From the NCBI GenBank assembly GCA_029259745.1, contig JAJDEO010000069.1, positions 1 to 64,000 of the forward strand: a stretch of DNA of 64,000 nt. The letters are read 5' to 3'. Position 1 is the stretch's first letter; the number at the start of each line of letters is the position of its first letter. Position numbers and translations under genes: made by a program. Of the stretch, positions 17,449-27,356 are shown piece by piece. The notes beneath the pieces were generated by a model. That model did no database searches and was not told where the DNA came from. It saw nothing but the letters and a program-made list of their open reading frames with translations. This DNA is from Planctomycetota bacterium (GTDB lineage Bacteria > Planctomycetota > B15-G4).

Positions 17449-19923
17449 TCAGGTGACAGCCGGCGCGTCGGTTCGCTCTTCCGAGGGCGGGCCGGCGCGT
17501 CGGCGCATCGCGGCAAACCCCACGCCGATCCAGGCGGCGACGCCGAGCGCCAAGAGTACGCGCGCGAGCGGCCAACCGACGGGTTCGTAGTCGAAGGTCA
17601 CGCGACGTTGGCCGGGCTGCAGCACGACGCCCATCAACGCATGATCCACGATGAGGAGTTCGGCAGGCTCGTTGTCCACGGTGGCACGCCAGCCGGGATC
17701 CCAAGCTTCGGAGACGACGAGCATCCGCGCTCCACTCTCGCTCGGACCGAGCCCTGCCACGATGCGCAGGCCATTCGGCACGACCGAAACCTCGGCCCCG
17801 TTGGCCCCGTCAGGGCGGTCGGCCTGTGAGAACGACGAGACGTCGATCGGCACTTCGACGACGACTTCGGCGTGCCCCAGTCCACCCGACTCACCGATCG
17901 TCGCGAGAGCTGCGAGTCGCTCGTCGCGGTCTTCGATGACGCGCACGGACCCCGTCGTCCAGGCACGCGGGTAGGCGCCCGGGCGAGTCATGCCCGCCAA
18001 CGCCGACTGCTCCGATGCGAAGGCCACGCGGTCAGGATGGGCCGCGACGAGCGCGGCATCGCCGTGGACGACCAGGCCGATTCCGAGCCGGTCGGCGAGG
18101 GGATCCTCGAGACTTGCAAGCCGCTCGAAGGGCTCCACGATGCGCGGGTCGCGCGGGTCGATGAGCCCGCGCTCGACGACTTCGAGCAACTCGGTGACGC
18201 GCGCCGAAACCATCGGCGCGGCGCCGTGGATGCTGCGCACGCCGAAGAGCGTCATGGCCGTCGGGGGCGCGAGGTTGCCCTTTCCGAGCACGGCGACGCG
18301 CTCGTCGCCCGCGGCGTCGATCAACGCCTCGACGACGGGCGTGGCCGGGAAGGCCGTCTCCTGCAGCGGGAAGGGATTGAAGCGCCGCGCGTGCCAGCCG
18401 AGGTCGCACGCGAGCACGAGCGCGGGGATCCACAGCGTCCAGCGCGCACTCACATCGAGGCGCATGAGCGCGACGAGCCCGACGATCATCCAGGCCACTT
18501 GAACGCCGACATGCGTCCAGAGGCGCTCGGCATACTCCACGGCTCCGGGAACCTCGAGGAACGTGACGCCGAAGGGAACCATCGCGACGACGCCAATCGT
18601 GATCGCCGCGCCGAGAGCGGGAACCGCGACGCGTTCACGCGCGATGGCCTCGAGCGCCAGGGCCCCCGCGAGGGGCAACGCGCCGGCCCAGAGGATCAAG
18701 ATGCGCTTGATGTTGCCTGCGCCCAGCGACGCGGCTCCGGGCACCTCGGAGATCGCCGACCAGGCCAATGTCACGAGGAGCGCTGCGGTCGCGATGAGAA
18801 GCAGGCGCCTTGCGCGACGGTCCACACCCTTGCGCCAGGCCACGAGGAACAGCAGCACCAGCAGCGCCCCGGGGTAGAGCGCGTTCTCGACGACGTTGTC
18901 CTGGAGGTCGTCCGACCAGAACTGCCGCTGCGGGAAGTAGTCTTCCATGCGCGGCGCGGGGGCGGTGTCGGGTTGCGAGAAGTCGGACGGCAGCCCGAAG
19001 GCCTCGGGCAGCAGTGCCCCAGCGAGCGCCGCTACGGGAAGACTCTGCTGGGCCGTCGCCGCGCGCGTGGCTTCCGTGGCGCGCAAAGACGGCGCATAGG
19101 CCGCGGCCGCCGTGACGAAGGCCGGCGCGGCGAGACACGCCGCGATGAGCCCCGCAAGCACGACGCCGCCAATGTTGCGCGGCCTGCGCAGCGTCGCATC
19201 GGACAACGTCCACAGTCCCCACCCACCTGCGAGAGCCACAGCCACCTGCGGAAAGCCCGACACCATCGATAAGCCCAGCGCGAGCGAGCCCTCGGCAACA
19301 CCCCGCGACCAGCGCCCGCGTCGCAGCCACTCGGAGGCACACAGCAACCCCGGCCACCAGGTCGAGGTGTGCTGGATCTGCGGCAGGTGCCAACGCGTCA
19401 CCATCCACGTCGAGAGGGCGAAGCCCACGCCCGCCGCGGCCGCAAAAGACGACCGCACGCCAAACAACCGTGCCGCCCGCCACGCCAGCCACATCGCAAG
19501 GGCCGTGTGCAGCCAGAGGGTGACGTCCATCGCCGTGATCGGGTCGAGGGCGAGCGCCGGCCAGGTCAGCGGCGACCACAGCGGGTAAGGGACGTTCCCG
19601 GCGAGCGGATAGCCGAGCAGCTGGTTCGAGTCCCACCAGGGCAGCGCGCCTTCAGCGAGCATCTGACGCATGCGCATCATGCCGGGCAGCACGAAGAGGT
19701 CGGCGTCCGGCGTGATCGGGTTGACGGGCGCGACCTCGGCGCCACCGGGGATCGCCCAGGGCCGGATGTCGAAGCGGGGATCGTCGAGTTCGAACGACAG
19801 CACACAGCGCTCGCCGATCAGGACGGGCGCGAAAAGCAACGCCGAGGCGACGAGCGCGACGAAGAACGCCGCCATGCTCTCGCGCCACGTCAGGGCACTT
19901 GGCTCGCCCGGATCAACAGGCAT
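17449..19923 (-). CDS. YfhO-family polytopic membrane protein (GT-C-like)
   Basis: 824 aa. It has about a dozen membrane helices, then a soluble domain and a final helix. Early residues TPDADLFVLPG and WWDSNQLLGYPLAGN fit the first extracytoplasmic loop of YfhO-type proteins. The tail SEAWDPGWRATVDNEPAEL followed by FDYEPVGW is the familiar YfhO C-terminal signature. Members are thought to transfer sugars to cell-surface polymers from a lipid-linked donor; the substrate here is unknown. It is divergent from the next gene with a 162-nt shared upstream region and converges on the M28 gene with a 21-nt gap. Confidence 0.85.
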   Translation of the reverse strand: MPVDPGEPSALTWRESMAAFFVALVASALLFAPVLIGERCVLSFELDDPRFDIRPWAIPGGAEVAPVNPITPDADLFVLPGMMRMRQMLAEGALPWWDSNQLLGYPLAGNVPYPLWSPLTWPALALDPITAMDVTLWLHTALAMWLAWRAARLFGVRSSFAAAAGVGFALSTWMVTRWHLPQIQHTSTWWPGLLCASEWLRRGRWSRGVAEGSLALGLSMVSGFPQVAVALAGGWGLWTLSDATLRRPRNIGGVVLAGLIAACLAAPAFVTAAAAYAPSLRATEATRAATAQQSLPVAALAGALLPEAFGLPSDFSQPDTAPAPRMEDYFPQRQFWSDDLQDNVVENALYPGALLVLLFLVAWRKGVDRRARRLLLIATAALLVTLAWSAISEVPGAASLGAGNIKRILILWAGALPLAGALALEAIARERVAVPALGAAITIGVVAMVPFGVTFLEVPGAVEYAERLWTHVGVQVAWMIVGLVALMRLDVSARWTLWIPALVLACDLGWHARRFNPFPLQETAFPATPVVEALIDAAGDERVAVLGKGNLAPPTAMTLFGVRSIHGAAPMVSARVTELLEVVERGLIDPRDPRIVEPFERLASLEDPLADRLGIGLVVHGDAALVAAHPDRVAFASEQSALAGMTRPGAYPRAWTTGSVRVIEDRDERLAALATIGESGGLGHAEVVVEVPIDVSSFSQADRPDGANGAEVSVVPNGLRIVAGLGPSESGARMLVVSEAWDPGWRATVDNEPAELLIVDHALMGVVLQPGQRRVTFDYEPVGWPLARVLLALGVAAWIGVGFAAMRRRAGPPSEERTDAPAVT

Positions 19924-20085
19924 CGGCGAGGCCTTCGAGGATCGAGCCGGCCGGTTCGATCGGTGACGCGATGGACGAGATGAGGTGTGCCATGGTCTGC
20001 TGGTACGTGTCCCTCCGAGACAGCCGAGAGTAGCAGCCAGCTCGCGTCGAGCACGCGTGACCTCTCACAGCATCTGGACCTGTTC

Positions 20086-21807
20086 ATGCCCAGCGCCTCG
20101 ACGCCGACCGACCCCGTGCCTTCCGACCCCGTGCCTTCGTCGCCCGGGGCCTGGTTGCGCGAAGGGGGCCGACCACTGATCGCGCTGCTCATCGCCATCG
20201 CGATCCTGAAGCTGTTGATCGTCTCGACGCACGAGGCGAGCAACCCGCTCGCGCGCCACCTCACGAGCGATCAAGCCTACTACGTCGATCGTGCCGTCGG
20301 CCTCACAGGTGCCGCCGAGGACCCGCGCGCCACCGAGCCCTACCACCTCCCGCCGCTCTACCCCGTGTTCCTCGCCATCACACCGGGCATCGAGTTCGGT
20401 GACGGCACATGGGCACGGATTATCCAGTCCACGCTCGGACTGGCGGCGCTGGTGGGCGTGTATCTCTTCGCGCGCCGGCGAACGAAGCGACTCGGCGCCC
20501 TCGTCGCGACAGCTCTGACGGCGGCGTACGGCCCGATCACCTTCTTCGAGCTCAAGCTTCTCGGCGACACGCTGGCCTTCGATGCGCTCGTCGCGCTGCT
20601 CGTCGCTGCCGACGCCTGGCACGCTCGCCCGACGACGCCGCGCGCGGCCCTCGTCGGGGTCCTGACCGGCGTCACGGCCCTGCTACGCCCTCAGGCCCTG
20701 CTGCTCGCCGTGCTCCTCTCGCCGTGGATGGCCCGTCGCGCGTGGCCCGCAGGCAGCGCGTTCGTCATCGCGTTCGCCGTCGTTCTCGCGCCCTTCGCAG
20801 CGCACAACCTGTCCGCGAGCGGCGATCTGATCCTCGTCTCCGACAACGGCGGCGTGAACCTGTGGCTGGCCAACGGCGAGGACGCCCCGGTGAGCGGGAC
20901 CTTCGCGACCAACGACCGCGAGTTCGGCGACATCGCTACGCAGTCGGACATCGCCAAGCGCAGGGCCGAGCGCGCACTGGATCGCTCGCTCTCGGCCGGC
21001 GAAGTGTCCGCGCACTTCCGCTCGCGCGCCCTGTCGGCCATTGCCGCCGAGCCGCAGACCTTCCTGCAGCGACTCCGCTGGCGCTCGCTCGCGCTCGTCG
21101 AGTCGTTCCAGACCGGCATCGTCGCGGTACCGGCCACCGAGCGCGACGTGATCGCGCCGCTGGCCATCCTCGCGTTGCCCTTCGGGCTCCTGGCCGCGCT
21201 CGCCGCGGCCGCGACGTTGCTCCTCGGTCCGCGCCCGTGGGTCTCGCGCCCCACCGACGACAGCCCGCGCCCGTCGTGGGTGCCGGCGCTCGCCATCGTG
21301 GCAATGGTCGTCATCACGACGCTCGCGTTCTTCCACTACGAACGCTTCCGGCTCATCGTCGTGCCGCTGCTCGCAACGCTGATCGGCATGGCGACCGATC
21401 GCGTCGTGCAGCGCCAGCGCGTCAACCCGGCGCGCGCGGTCGGCGCGGCGCTGGTGGCGATCGCCGTCGTGGTCATCAGCTTCCTCGATGCACCGCACCA
21501 CGCGCCGACGCTCGCCAACGGTTACACGAGCCTCGGTGCCGCCGTCCTCGCGGACGCCTCGGAAGCCGGCATCGCGGGCCGCCAGGCGCGGGCCACGGCC
21601 TTGGCGACGGGCGCGCGCGCGTGGGCCGAAAAGGCTCTCGAGCACGACCCTGGTTTCTTGCGCGCCCTGCTCCTGCACCTGCGCGCGAGCTTGTCGTCAG
21701 GGGACGGCGCGGGAGCCCGGCGCTCGCTCGAGACCCTCGACCGGATCGCGCCAGGACTTCCCGACGCCGACGCCCTGCGCCCGTTCGTGAACGCCCTCCC
21801 GCGCTGA
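20086..21807 (+). CDS. GT-C / ArnT-like glycosyltransferase family membrane protein
   Basis: 573 aa. About ten membrane helices are followed by a C-terminal soluble helical region with TPR-like alanine-rich segments. The first luminal loop contains LTSDQAYYVDRAVGL and YHLPPLYPVFLAI, resembling the acidic-residue plus PPLYP pattern of family 39/83 transferases that use polyprenyl-phosphate sugars. I start at the ATG at 20086 because the longer leader lacks features. Divergent from the YfhO-type gene; converges on the phosphohexomutase gene with an 11-nt gap. Donor and acceptor cannot be deduced. Confidence 0.82.
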   Translation: MPSASTPTDPVPSDPVPSSPGAWLREGGRPLIALLIAIAILKLLIVSTHEASNPLARHLTSDQAYYVDRAVGLTGAAEDPRATEPYHLPPLYPVFLAITPGIEFGDGTWARIIQSTLGLAALVGVYLFARRRTKRLGALVATALTAAYGPITFFELKLLGDTLAFDALVALLVAADAWHARPTTPRAALVGVLTGVTALLRPQALLLAVLLSPWMARRAWPAGSAFVIAFAVVLAPFAAHNLSASGDLILVSDNGGVNLWLANGEDAPVSGTFATNDREFGDIATQSDIAKRRAERALDRSLSAGEVSAHFRSRALSAIAAEPQTFLQRLRWRSLALVESFQTGIVAVPATERDVIAPLAILALPFGLLAALAAAATLLLGPRPWVSRPTDDSPRPSWVPALAIVAMVVITTLAFFHYERFRLIVVPLLATLIGMATDRVVQRQRVNPARAVGAALVAIAVVVISFLDAPHHAPTLANGYTSLGAAVLADASEAGIAGRQARATALATGARAWAEKALEHDPGFLRALLLHLRASLSSGDGAGARRSLETLDRIAPGLPDADALRPFVNALPR

Positions 21808-21818
21808 CCCCGCGCTCC

Positions 21819-23999
21819 TCAGCCGGGCGAGACACCGAACGCATCGGCAATCCGCGTCGCGACGTCGGCGTCGAGCCCTGCCTCGCCGAGCCAGGCGGCA
21901 ACGCCGGGCGCGAGCAACTCGCGCGCGCCAGCGCGCCACGCACCGAGCTCACCGTCGAGCCATGCCGCAAAGTCACCGCTGCGCGCCCGCGACTCGAACA
22001 CCGGAACGAGTTCTTCGGCGAACCGTCGACGCTCCTCGACACTCAGCAACGGCGAGGTCGCGAAGGCATGGTCCGGAAGCACGATGCCGCCGCGCTCGAG
22101 CATCATGCGCTGGAACGCCGCGCCCAGGCGCTTGACCTCCGCCCGCGCCGCGCCGCGATCATCGGCGAGTTGCTCGGCCGTCAGAAGCGTGCCGGGATCG
22201 GGGCGCCGCCCCGAGGTCTCGACGTAGACCTTCGTCTTCGGCTCCGTCCCCGAGGGGCGCACGACCACGCGCGAGCCGCCCTCGAGGTGATAGACGAGCA
22301 CGTCGCGCGCGCTGCGATCCGTCGCCGACCGGAAGGCGCCACGCCAACTCGTCTCGTCCTGCAGATCGACGACGCCCGAAATCTTCAGCCCGCCGACCGC
22401 GCTCGGCGGATCGTCGCGCAGGCTGGCCTGGATCGCGCGCATCGTCGCCAGGCCGCGCGCACCCGGCATGACCGTGTTGACGAGCACCGTTTCGATCACG
22501 CCGTGGTGGCGCGCAAGAACGTCGAGGTGCGCGGCGATCGTCGTGCCGCGCGCGCGCAGCTCGGCGGCGAGTTCGGCCAGCGCGAGGGCCGCGCCGGCGC
22601 CGTCCTTGTCCCGCAACTCGTGCGTGAGCAGCACGCCATGGCTTTCCTCGCCGCTCATCACGAAGCTGTCGTAGCGGGCCTCGAGGTCGCGCCACTTCCC
22701 GTTCTCCTCGAGCGCTGCGACGACCTCCGCCATCCACTTGAAGCCTGTGAGCAGATCGTCGACGGCATGACAGCCGTAGCTGCGCGCGATGCGTCCGAGC
22801 AGACGCGTCGTGACGAGTGTCGTGAGAAGGTAGGCATCGTCGGGAAGTTCGCCGCATTCGCGTCGCGCGCGCAGCACGTGGTCGGCGACGAGGCACAGGA
22901 TCTCGTCGCCCGTCACGAAGCGCCAGCCGTCGGTGCCGCGGACCTCGAGCCCGATCCGGTCGGCGTCGGGGTCGGTCGCGAGAATCATGTCGGCGCCGAC
23001 CTCGTCGGCGCGCGCTTGGGCTGCCGCGTAGACCTCCGGGACCTCCGGATTCGGCGACGCGAACGGCACGCCGGGAAACGCCCCGTCGAGCGCCGCCTGG
23101 CTGGGCACGACGTGGACGTCGAACCCCTCCGCCTCGAGCACGGTTCGCACGGTAAAGATTCCCGCGCCGTGAAGATTCGTGAAGACGATCGGTCCCGCGT
23201 CGCGCGCACGCGACCACGCACCGCGCCGCACGAGTTCGACAAAGCGCGCGTTCTCTACCTCGGCGTCGAGCAGTGTAATCCGACCCGCAGCATGCGCCTC
23301 GTCGAACGGAGTACGGCGCACGTCGTCGATGGCCTCGACGCGCTTGCAGAGAAGTTCGTCGTCGGGCGGTGTGTCCTGCGCGCCGGCGGCGTTGTAGACC
23401 TTGCTGCCATTGTCGTCCGGCGGATTGTGCGACGCCGAAACGTTGAGACCACCTTGCGCGCCGTGGTGCCGGATCGCGTCGCTGAGCTCGGGCGTCGACA
23501 TGAGACGCTCGCCGCCTGGGTCGATCAGCGCGACGTCGACCCCGTTGGCCACGTAGACCTCGGCCGCGGCGCGCGCGAAGTCGCGTGACGACAGCCCGCG
23601 CACGGACAACGGCAGCGCCGGGTCGTAGACTCCGCGCAGGTCGTGGAAGACGCGCACGTCGAATGCGATCACGACGCGGGGCGTGATGCCCGGATAGCGT
23701 TCGCAGAGCGTCTCGGCATGGCCCTGGACGGACGTCGTGAACGTCCACATGTTGAAGCGATTGGGGCCGATGCCGACGGCCCCGCGGCGCCCGCCCGTCC
23801 CGAACGGGAGCGTGCGCCCGAAGGCGTCGAGGAGTTCGGCGGCGGCGCCCCGCGCGAGCAGCGACTCGAGCTGCGAGACATCTCCGCGATGGCGTGGATT
23901 CGTCGCCCAGCGCTCGAGGTGCTCGCGCGCGTGGAGCTTGGCGTCGTCAGTGACGTCCAGGCTCTCCCAGGCTCGTGCGGCGTCGTCCCACAGCGTCAT
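21819..23999 (-). CDS. Phosphoglucomutase/phosphomannomutase family phosphohexomutase
   Basis: Interconverts hexose 1- and 6-phosphates, feeding nucleotide-sugar synthesis. All four family signatures are visible: the catalytic serine loop SASHNPPDDNG (Ser190), the metal loop ATDPDADRIG, the sugar-binding loop MSGEESHG and the phosphate-binding RPSGTEPKTKVYVE. The LWDDAARAWE N-terminus is like the PGM2/PgcA subgroup. At 726 aa it is longer than the usual 550-620, because about 120 residues follow the phosphate-binding domain. I start at the ATG at 23999; further upstream the frame is only a shadow of the divergent gene. Confidence 0.93.
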   Translation of the reverse strand: MTLWDDAARAWESLDVTDDAKLHAREHLERWATNPRHRGDVSQLESLLARGAAAELLDAFGRTLPFGTGGRRGAVGIGPNRFNMWTFTTSVQGHAETLCERYPGITPRVVIAFDVRVFHDLRGVYDPALPLSVRGLSSRDFARAAAEVYVANGVDVALIDPGGERLMSTPELSDAIRHHGAQGGLNVSASHNPPDDNGSKVYNAAGAQDTPPDDELLCKRVEAIDDVRRTPFDEAHAAGRITLLDAEVENARFVELVRRGAWSRARDAGPIVFTNLHGAGIFTVRTVLEAEGFDVHVVPSQAALDGAFPGVPFASPNPEVPEVYAAAQARADEVGADMILATDPDADRIGLEVRGTDGWRFVTGDEILCLVADHVLRARRECGELPDDAYLLTTLVTTRLLGRIARSYGCHAVDDLLTGFKWMAEVVAALEENGKWRDLEARYDSFVMSGEESHGVLLTHELRDKDGAGAALALAELAAELRARGTTIAAHLDVLARHHGVIETVLVNTVMPGARGLATMRAIQASLRDDPPSAVGGLKISGVVDLQDETSWRGAFRSATDRSARDVLVYHLEGGSRVVVRPSGTEPKTKVYVETSGRRPDPGTLLTAEQLADDRGAARAEVKRLGAAFQRMMLERGGIVLPDHAFATSPLLSVEERRRFAEELVPVFESRARSGDFAAWLDGELGAWRAGARELLAPGVAAWLGEAGLDADVATRIADAFGVSPG

Positions 24000-24098
24000 C
24001 GAGGCGCTCCGATTCGCTCGACGCGACCGGGATGGCGGCGTTCGGCGAGGCACCTTCAGTGTCGCATCGTCGATCCGCGACTTGCACGGCTCGCCTCG

Positions 24099-25568
24099 AT
24101 GGCGATCCTGGAATCCATGGAAAGCGAGACCACGCTCGACGCCGGCCCGCCGCGCTCCCTCTTGGCGGTGTTGCTGGCGGCTACGGTGCTGCTGCACGTC
24201 TTCGGGCTCGGTGGCCCGCTGCACGACGGGCAGCGCGGCAACTGCGGCGCGATGTTCTCGCTCTTCGCGCGCAACGTCGAGGCCGTCGGGTGGGCGTCGA
24301 GCGGCGGCGTGCCGATCGTCAACCCCGTGCCGCCCGCGCCCGACGTCACGAAGGTTTTCTACACGCATCACCCGCCCGGCCTGCCCTGGCTCGTCAACGT
24401 CGCAGCGATGGTGGCGGGCGAGGCGATCGTCAGCGCGCGGATCGTCGCGCTGCTCCTCACGCTGTGTTCCGTCTGGCTCCTCGCCGACATCGTCACTCGC
24501 GCTGCCGGGCCAGCCGCGGGACTTGCGGCCGGGGCGCTGCTCGCCGCACTTCCGTCGGGATGGCACCACGGCGTGCTCGTGAACTACGAGACCGTGGCGC
24601 TTCCGGCGCTGCTGCTCGTCGTGCGTGTGACGGTGCTCGGGCGCGGATCGCCGTGGCTCGCTGGCGCGCTCGCAGGACTGACCGACTTCATCGCTCTCGT
24701 GCCGCTTCTTCTCGCGCCGCGCTCGCTGGTCGACGGCGGGGAACGCGGGCGCCTCTGGCGACGCACGCTGGCCGCGGGAGTCTTCATGGTTCTCGCGTGG
24801 GCGCTTGCCGCGCGCCAAGTCGCCCCCGGATCGCTCGTCGAAACCCTGCACCAAGCCCTGCGGACAACGCCCTTCGCCCCCGACTTCACCTGGACGCTAT
24901 GGCGCGACGCCGCGCACTCCCACCTCGGGAGCCTCTACGGGTGGGCGCTCGCTCCGGGCGCACTCGGGCTGCTGACCCTGCCGTGGCAGACCCCACGCCT
25001 GCGGCGCCTCCTGCTGACGCTGGTCGGCGTGGGCGCGTTCAACGTCCTCGTCTTCGGACGACACGCCATCGGTCACGAACACTTCTGGCTGATCCTGTCT
25101 CCCGGCATCGCCACTGCCGTCGCAATCTGCATTCCGGCGAAGACATCCCGGTCGGCGGGCCTCGTGCGGACGATCATCGTCGTGGCCGTGCTGTCGATCT
25201 CGGCTTGGCAGGCGTTGGGTGAACGCGAGGCTCGCTCGCAAACGCGTCAGTCCGCCCTGGGAAGCGACCTCGCCGCCCTGACACCGCCGCAGACGGGCCG
25301 CGCACGCCCCACCATCTACGTCGCCCCACGCGGTGTCCCGCTCGTCTTCCTGTCGGCCTCGGCGCGCTACGCCGCCAACCAGCCCGTCAGCGACCGCCCC
25401 TCGGCCCGCGCCGTCGCTGACGCCCTTCGCGCGCGGCTCGGCCTCGCCGAAGGAGACGTCATGCTCGTCGTCCCCAACGATGAGCAGACGCCCGAGTGGG
25501 CGCTCGCTCTGCCGGTGACCGCAGCATCGGACCTGCTGACGCTACGCCGCGTGACGGACGAGCCGTAG
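24099..25568 (+). CDS. GT-C-type polytopic membrane protein, probable glycosyltransferase
   Basis: 489 aa with about ten membrane helices. The first loop after helix 1 has GPLHDGQRGNCGAMFSLFAR, and further on FYTHHPPGLPW, an arrangement seen in dolichyl- or polyprenyl-phosphate mannosyltransferase-like proteins (acidic residue, then H-PP-P). It ends with a small soluble segment. The start could be 24099 or 24117. It is divergent from the mutase gene with about 100 nt between. The specific sugar is unknown. Confidence 0.78.
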   Translation: MAILESMESETTLDAGPPRSLLAVLLAATVLLHVFGLGGPLHDGQRGNCGAMFSLFARNVEAVGWASSGGVPIVNPVPPAPDVTKVFYTHHPPGLPWLVNVAAMVAGEAIVSARIVALLLTLCSVWLLADIVTRAAGPAAGLAAGALLAALPSGWHHGVLVNYETVALPALLLVVRVTVLGRGSPWLAGALAGLTDFIALVPLLLAPRSLVDGGERGRLWRRTLAAGVFMVLAWALAARQVAPGSLVETLHQALRTTPFAPDFTWTLWRDAAHSHLGSLYGWALAPGALGLLTLPWQTPRLRRLLLTLVGVGAFNVLVFGRHAIGHEHFWLILSPGIATAVAICIPAKTSRSAGLVRTIIVVAVLSISAWQALGEREARSQTRQSALGSDLAALTPPQTGRARPTIYVAPRGVPLVFLSASARYAANQPVSDRPSARAVADALRARLGLAEGDVMLVVPNDEQTPEWALALPVTAASDLLTLRRVTDEP

Positions 25569-25642
25569 CGCTCGCGGTCGGTCGGCACGCGCACGCCGCG
25601 CGCGACACCTCGGTCACGAAACGCCCGAACGCCGTGCCTCGC

Positions 25643-26563
25643 TCAGCGCTCGAGCCCGAGGGCGGCCCACATCACGTGGCGCGCGATCTCGGGGTTCTTG
25701 GCGAGACGGCGCATCGAGTACGCGTGCCAGTCGGCGCCATAGGGCACGTAGATCGACGTGCGATGACCGGCGTCGCGGAGTGACGCGGCGAACGCCGAGC
25801 GCACACCCATGAGGCACTGGAACTCGTAGCGCCCCGCGCGCCCCTTCCCGACCGGACGCCCCGCCACCTCGAGCAGCGCCACGCAACGCTGCGCAACCTG
25901 CTCGTCGTGCGTCGCGAAGCTCGGATACGCATTGCCGGCGATGAGCTGCTCGGCGCGTTCGATGTAGCGATCGCTGATGTCTTGGGCGTCGGTCCAGGCA
26001 ACACTTTCGGGCTCGAGATAGATGCCCTTCACGAGGCGAACATCGAGGCCCTCGCCGTAGCGTTCGAGCAGCGACGCCAGGTCGTCCTCGGTGCGAAAGA
26101 GCCGCGACTGAAGCACGATGCCGAGGTGCGCGTGGCGATCGCGCACCGTGCGGAAGACGTCGAGTGTCGCCGTGACGGTGGGATGGTCTTCCATCTCGAG
26201 ACGCACGCGTCGGCCTGCGTCGACCGAACGCTGGCAGATGCCGTCGAGCAGCTCGATGCAGACGTCCTTGTCGAGCAGCAACCCGAGATGCGTCGGCTTG
26301 ACCGAAATCGTGCATTCGTCGTCGACGCCGCTCAGCCCGTCGATCGCGCGGGCATACTCGGCCGCCGCGGCACGCGAGGCGTCGAGGTTCTCGACGGCCT
26401 CGCCGAGTACGTCGATGATCGTCGCGAAGCCCTCGGCCCGGAGCGCTTCGATACGCTTGAGCGCGTCGGCGAGTTCGTTGCCAGCGACGTAGCGCCGTGC
26501 GACCGTCCAGATGATGCTGCGCGGAAGGCGTGGCAGCACTGCGCGCATGATCCCATCGATCAC
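25643..26563 (-). CDS. Proline dehydrogenase (monofunctional PutA/ProDH domain)
   Basis: FAD enzyme oxidising proline to pyrroline-5-carboxylate, the first step of proline catabolism. 306 aa corresponds to the stand-alone ProDH of Gram-positive and Deinococcus type. Conserved blocks are VKPTHLGL, RLEMEDHP, RLVKGIYLEPESVAW, FATHDEQ, YEFQCLMGVR and YVPYGADWHAYSMRRLAKNP, which line the flavin and proline sites. I choose the GTG at 26563 because AGGAG lies 9 nt before it. It is 34 nt downstream of the phosphoesterase gene. No P5C dehydrogenase is present in this window. Confidence 0.93.
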   Translation of the reverse strand: MIDGIMRAVLPRLPRSIIWTVARRYVAGNELADALKRIEALRAEGFATIIDVLGEAVENLDASRAAAAEYARAIDGLSGVDDECTISVKPTHLGLLLDKDVCIELLDGICQRSVDAGRRVRLEMEDHPTVTATLDVFRTVRDRHAHLGIVLQSRLFRTEDDLASLLERYGEGLDVRLVKGIYLEPESVAWTDAQDISDRYIERAEQLIAGNAYPSFATHDEQVAQRCVALLEVAGRPVGKGRAGRYEFQCLMGVRSAFAASLRDAGHRTSIYVPYGADWHAYSMRRLAKNPEIARHVMWAALGLER

Positions 26564-26597
26564 TTCGAGTCGCTCCTCTCGGCCGACGGGCGAACCA

Positions 26598-27356
26598 TCA
26601 CTTGCCGATCTCGAGCCGCGCGGCGCAGAGATCGGGGATGTTCGGGTTGTCGTAGATCTTCCGCTGCACGGTGGCGATGTCGTAATCGACGCGCAGGAAA
26701 CGCACGACTCCGTCCTCCACGACGACACACGACGCGCGCGGGTCGCCGTCGCGGGGCTGGCCCACCGAACCCACGTTCACGACGGCACGCTCGCCATCCC
26801 ACTCCCAGCGCTGGTTGAGCTGGCCGGGGTCACGGAACTGCAGGTCGGACGTGAAGACGCCCGGGAAGTGCGTGTGGCCGACGAAGCACAGACCTTCGAA
26901 GTACGTGAAGATGTCTCGGATCTTGTCGGGGATGAAGATCACATCGGTCTTCATCATGTACTCGTGGATCGGGTCGCGCGGCGAGCCGTGCACCATGAGG
27001 AAGTCGCCCTCCTGGTGCCGCTCGGGGAGCCGCTCGATGAAGCGCCAACGCGCACGCTTCGCCGCGCCCGCCCAGAGGTTGGGCTTGAGCATACGGCGGT
27101 TGTATTCGATGACCTGGCGGGCGACCGGGTTGAAGTCGTGGGCACCCTTGAACAACGCCTCGTCGTGGTTTCCACAGATCGTGAGATCGCAGTTTTCCAT
27201 GACGAGGTCGATGCACTTCTCGGGATCGGGTCCGTAGCCGACGACATCGCCGAGGCAGAGGATGCGGTCGACGCCCTCGCGATCGAGGCGTGACAGTACA
27301 GCCGAGAGAGCTTCGATGTTCGAGTGCAGATCGGAGATGATTGCGAAGGACGTCAT
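26598..27356 (-). CDS. Calcineurin-like metallophosphoesterase
   Basis: 252 aa. It carries the dimetal motifs SDLHSNIEAL (Asp9, His11), GDVVGYGPDP, GNHDEAL, and the later histidines in MVHGSPRDP and VGHTHFPGVF. These match the YfcE/MJ0936-like phosphodiesterase group that acts on small substrates; the natural substrate is not known. Its first four bases overlap the end of the NrnA-type gene (ATGA), so the two phosphoesterases are co-translated. Confidence 0.93.
   Translation of the reverse strand: MTSFAIISDLHSNIEALSAVLSRLDREGVDRILCLGDVVGYGPDPEKCIDLVMENCDLTICGNHDEALFKGAHDFNPVARQVIEYNRRMLKPNLWAGAAKRARWRFIERLPERHQEGDFLMVHGSPRDPIHEYMMKTDVIFIPDKIRDIFTYFEGLCFVGHTHFPGVFTSDLQFRDPGQLNQRWEWDGERAVVNVGSVGQPRDGDPRASCVVVEDGVVRFLRVDYDIATVQRKIYDNPNIPDLCAARLEIGK

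Noticed and set aside
20409..23588. A plus-strand frame of about 1050 codons across the GT-C gene and the mutase gene
   Set aside because: It runs across two well-supported genes on both strands and is arginine-rich; a shadow frame.
23999..24854. An upstream extension of the mutase reading frame
   Set aside because: It lies fully opposite the divergent GT-C gene and has low-complexity, arginine/glutamate-rich residues; the conserved start is at 23999.
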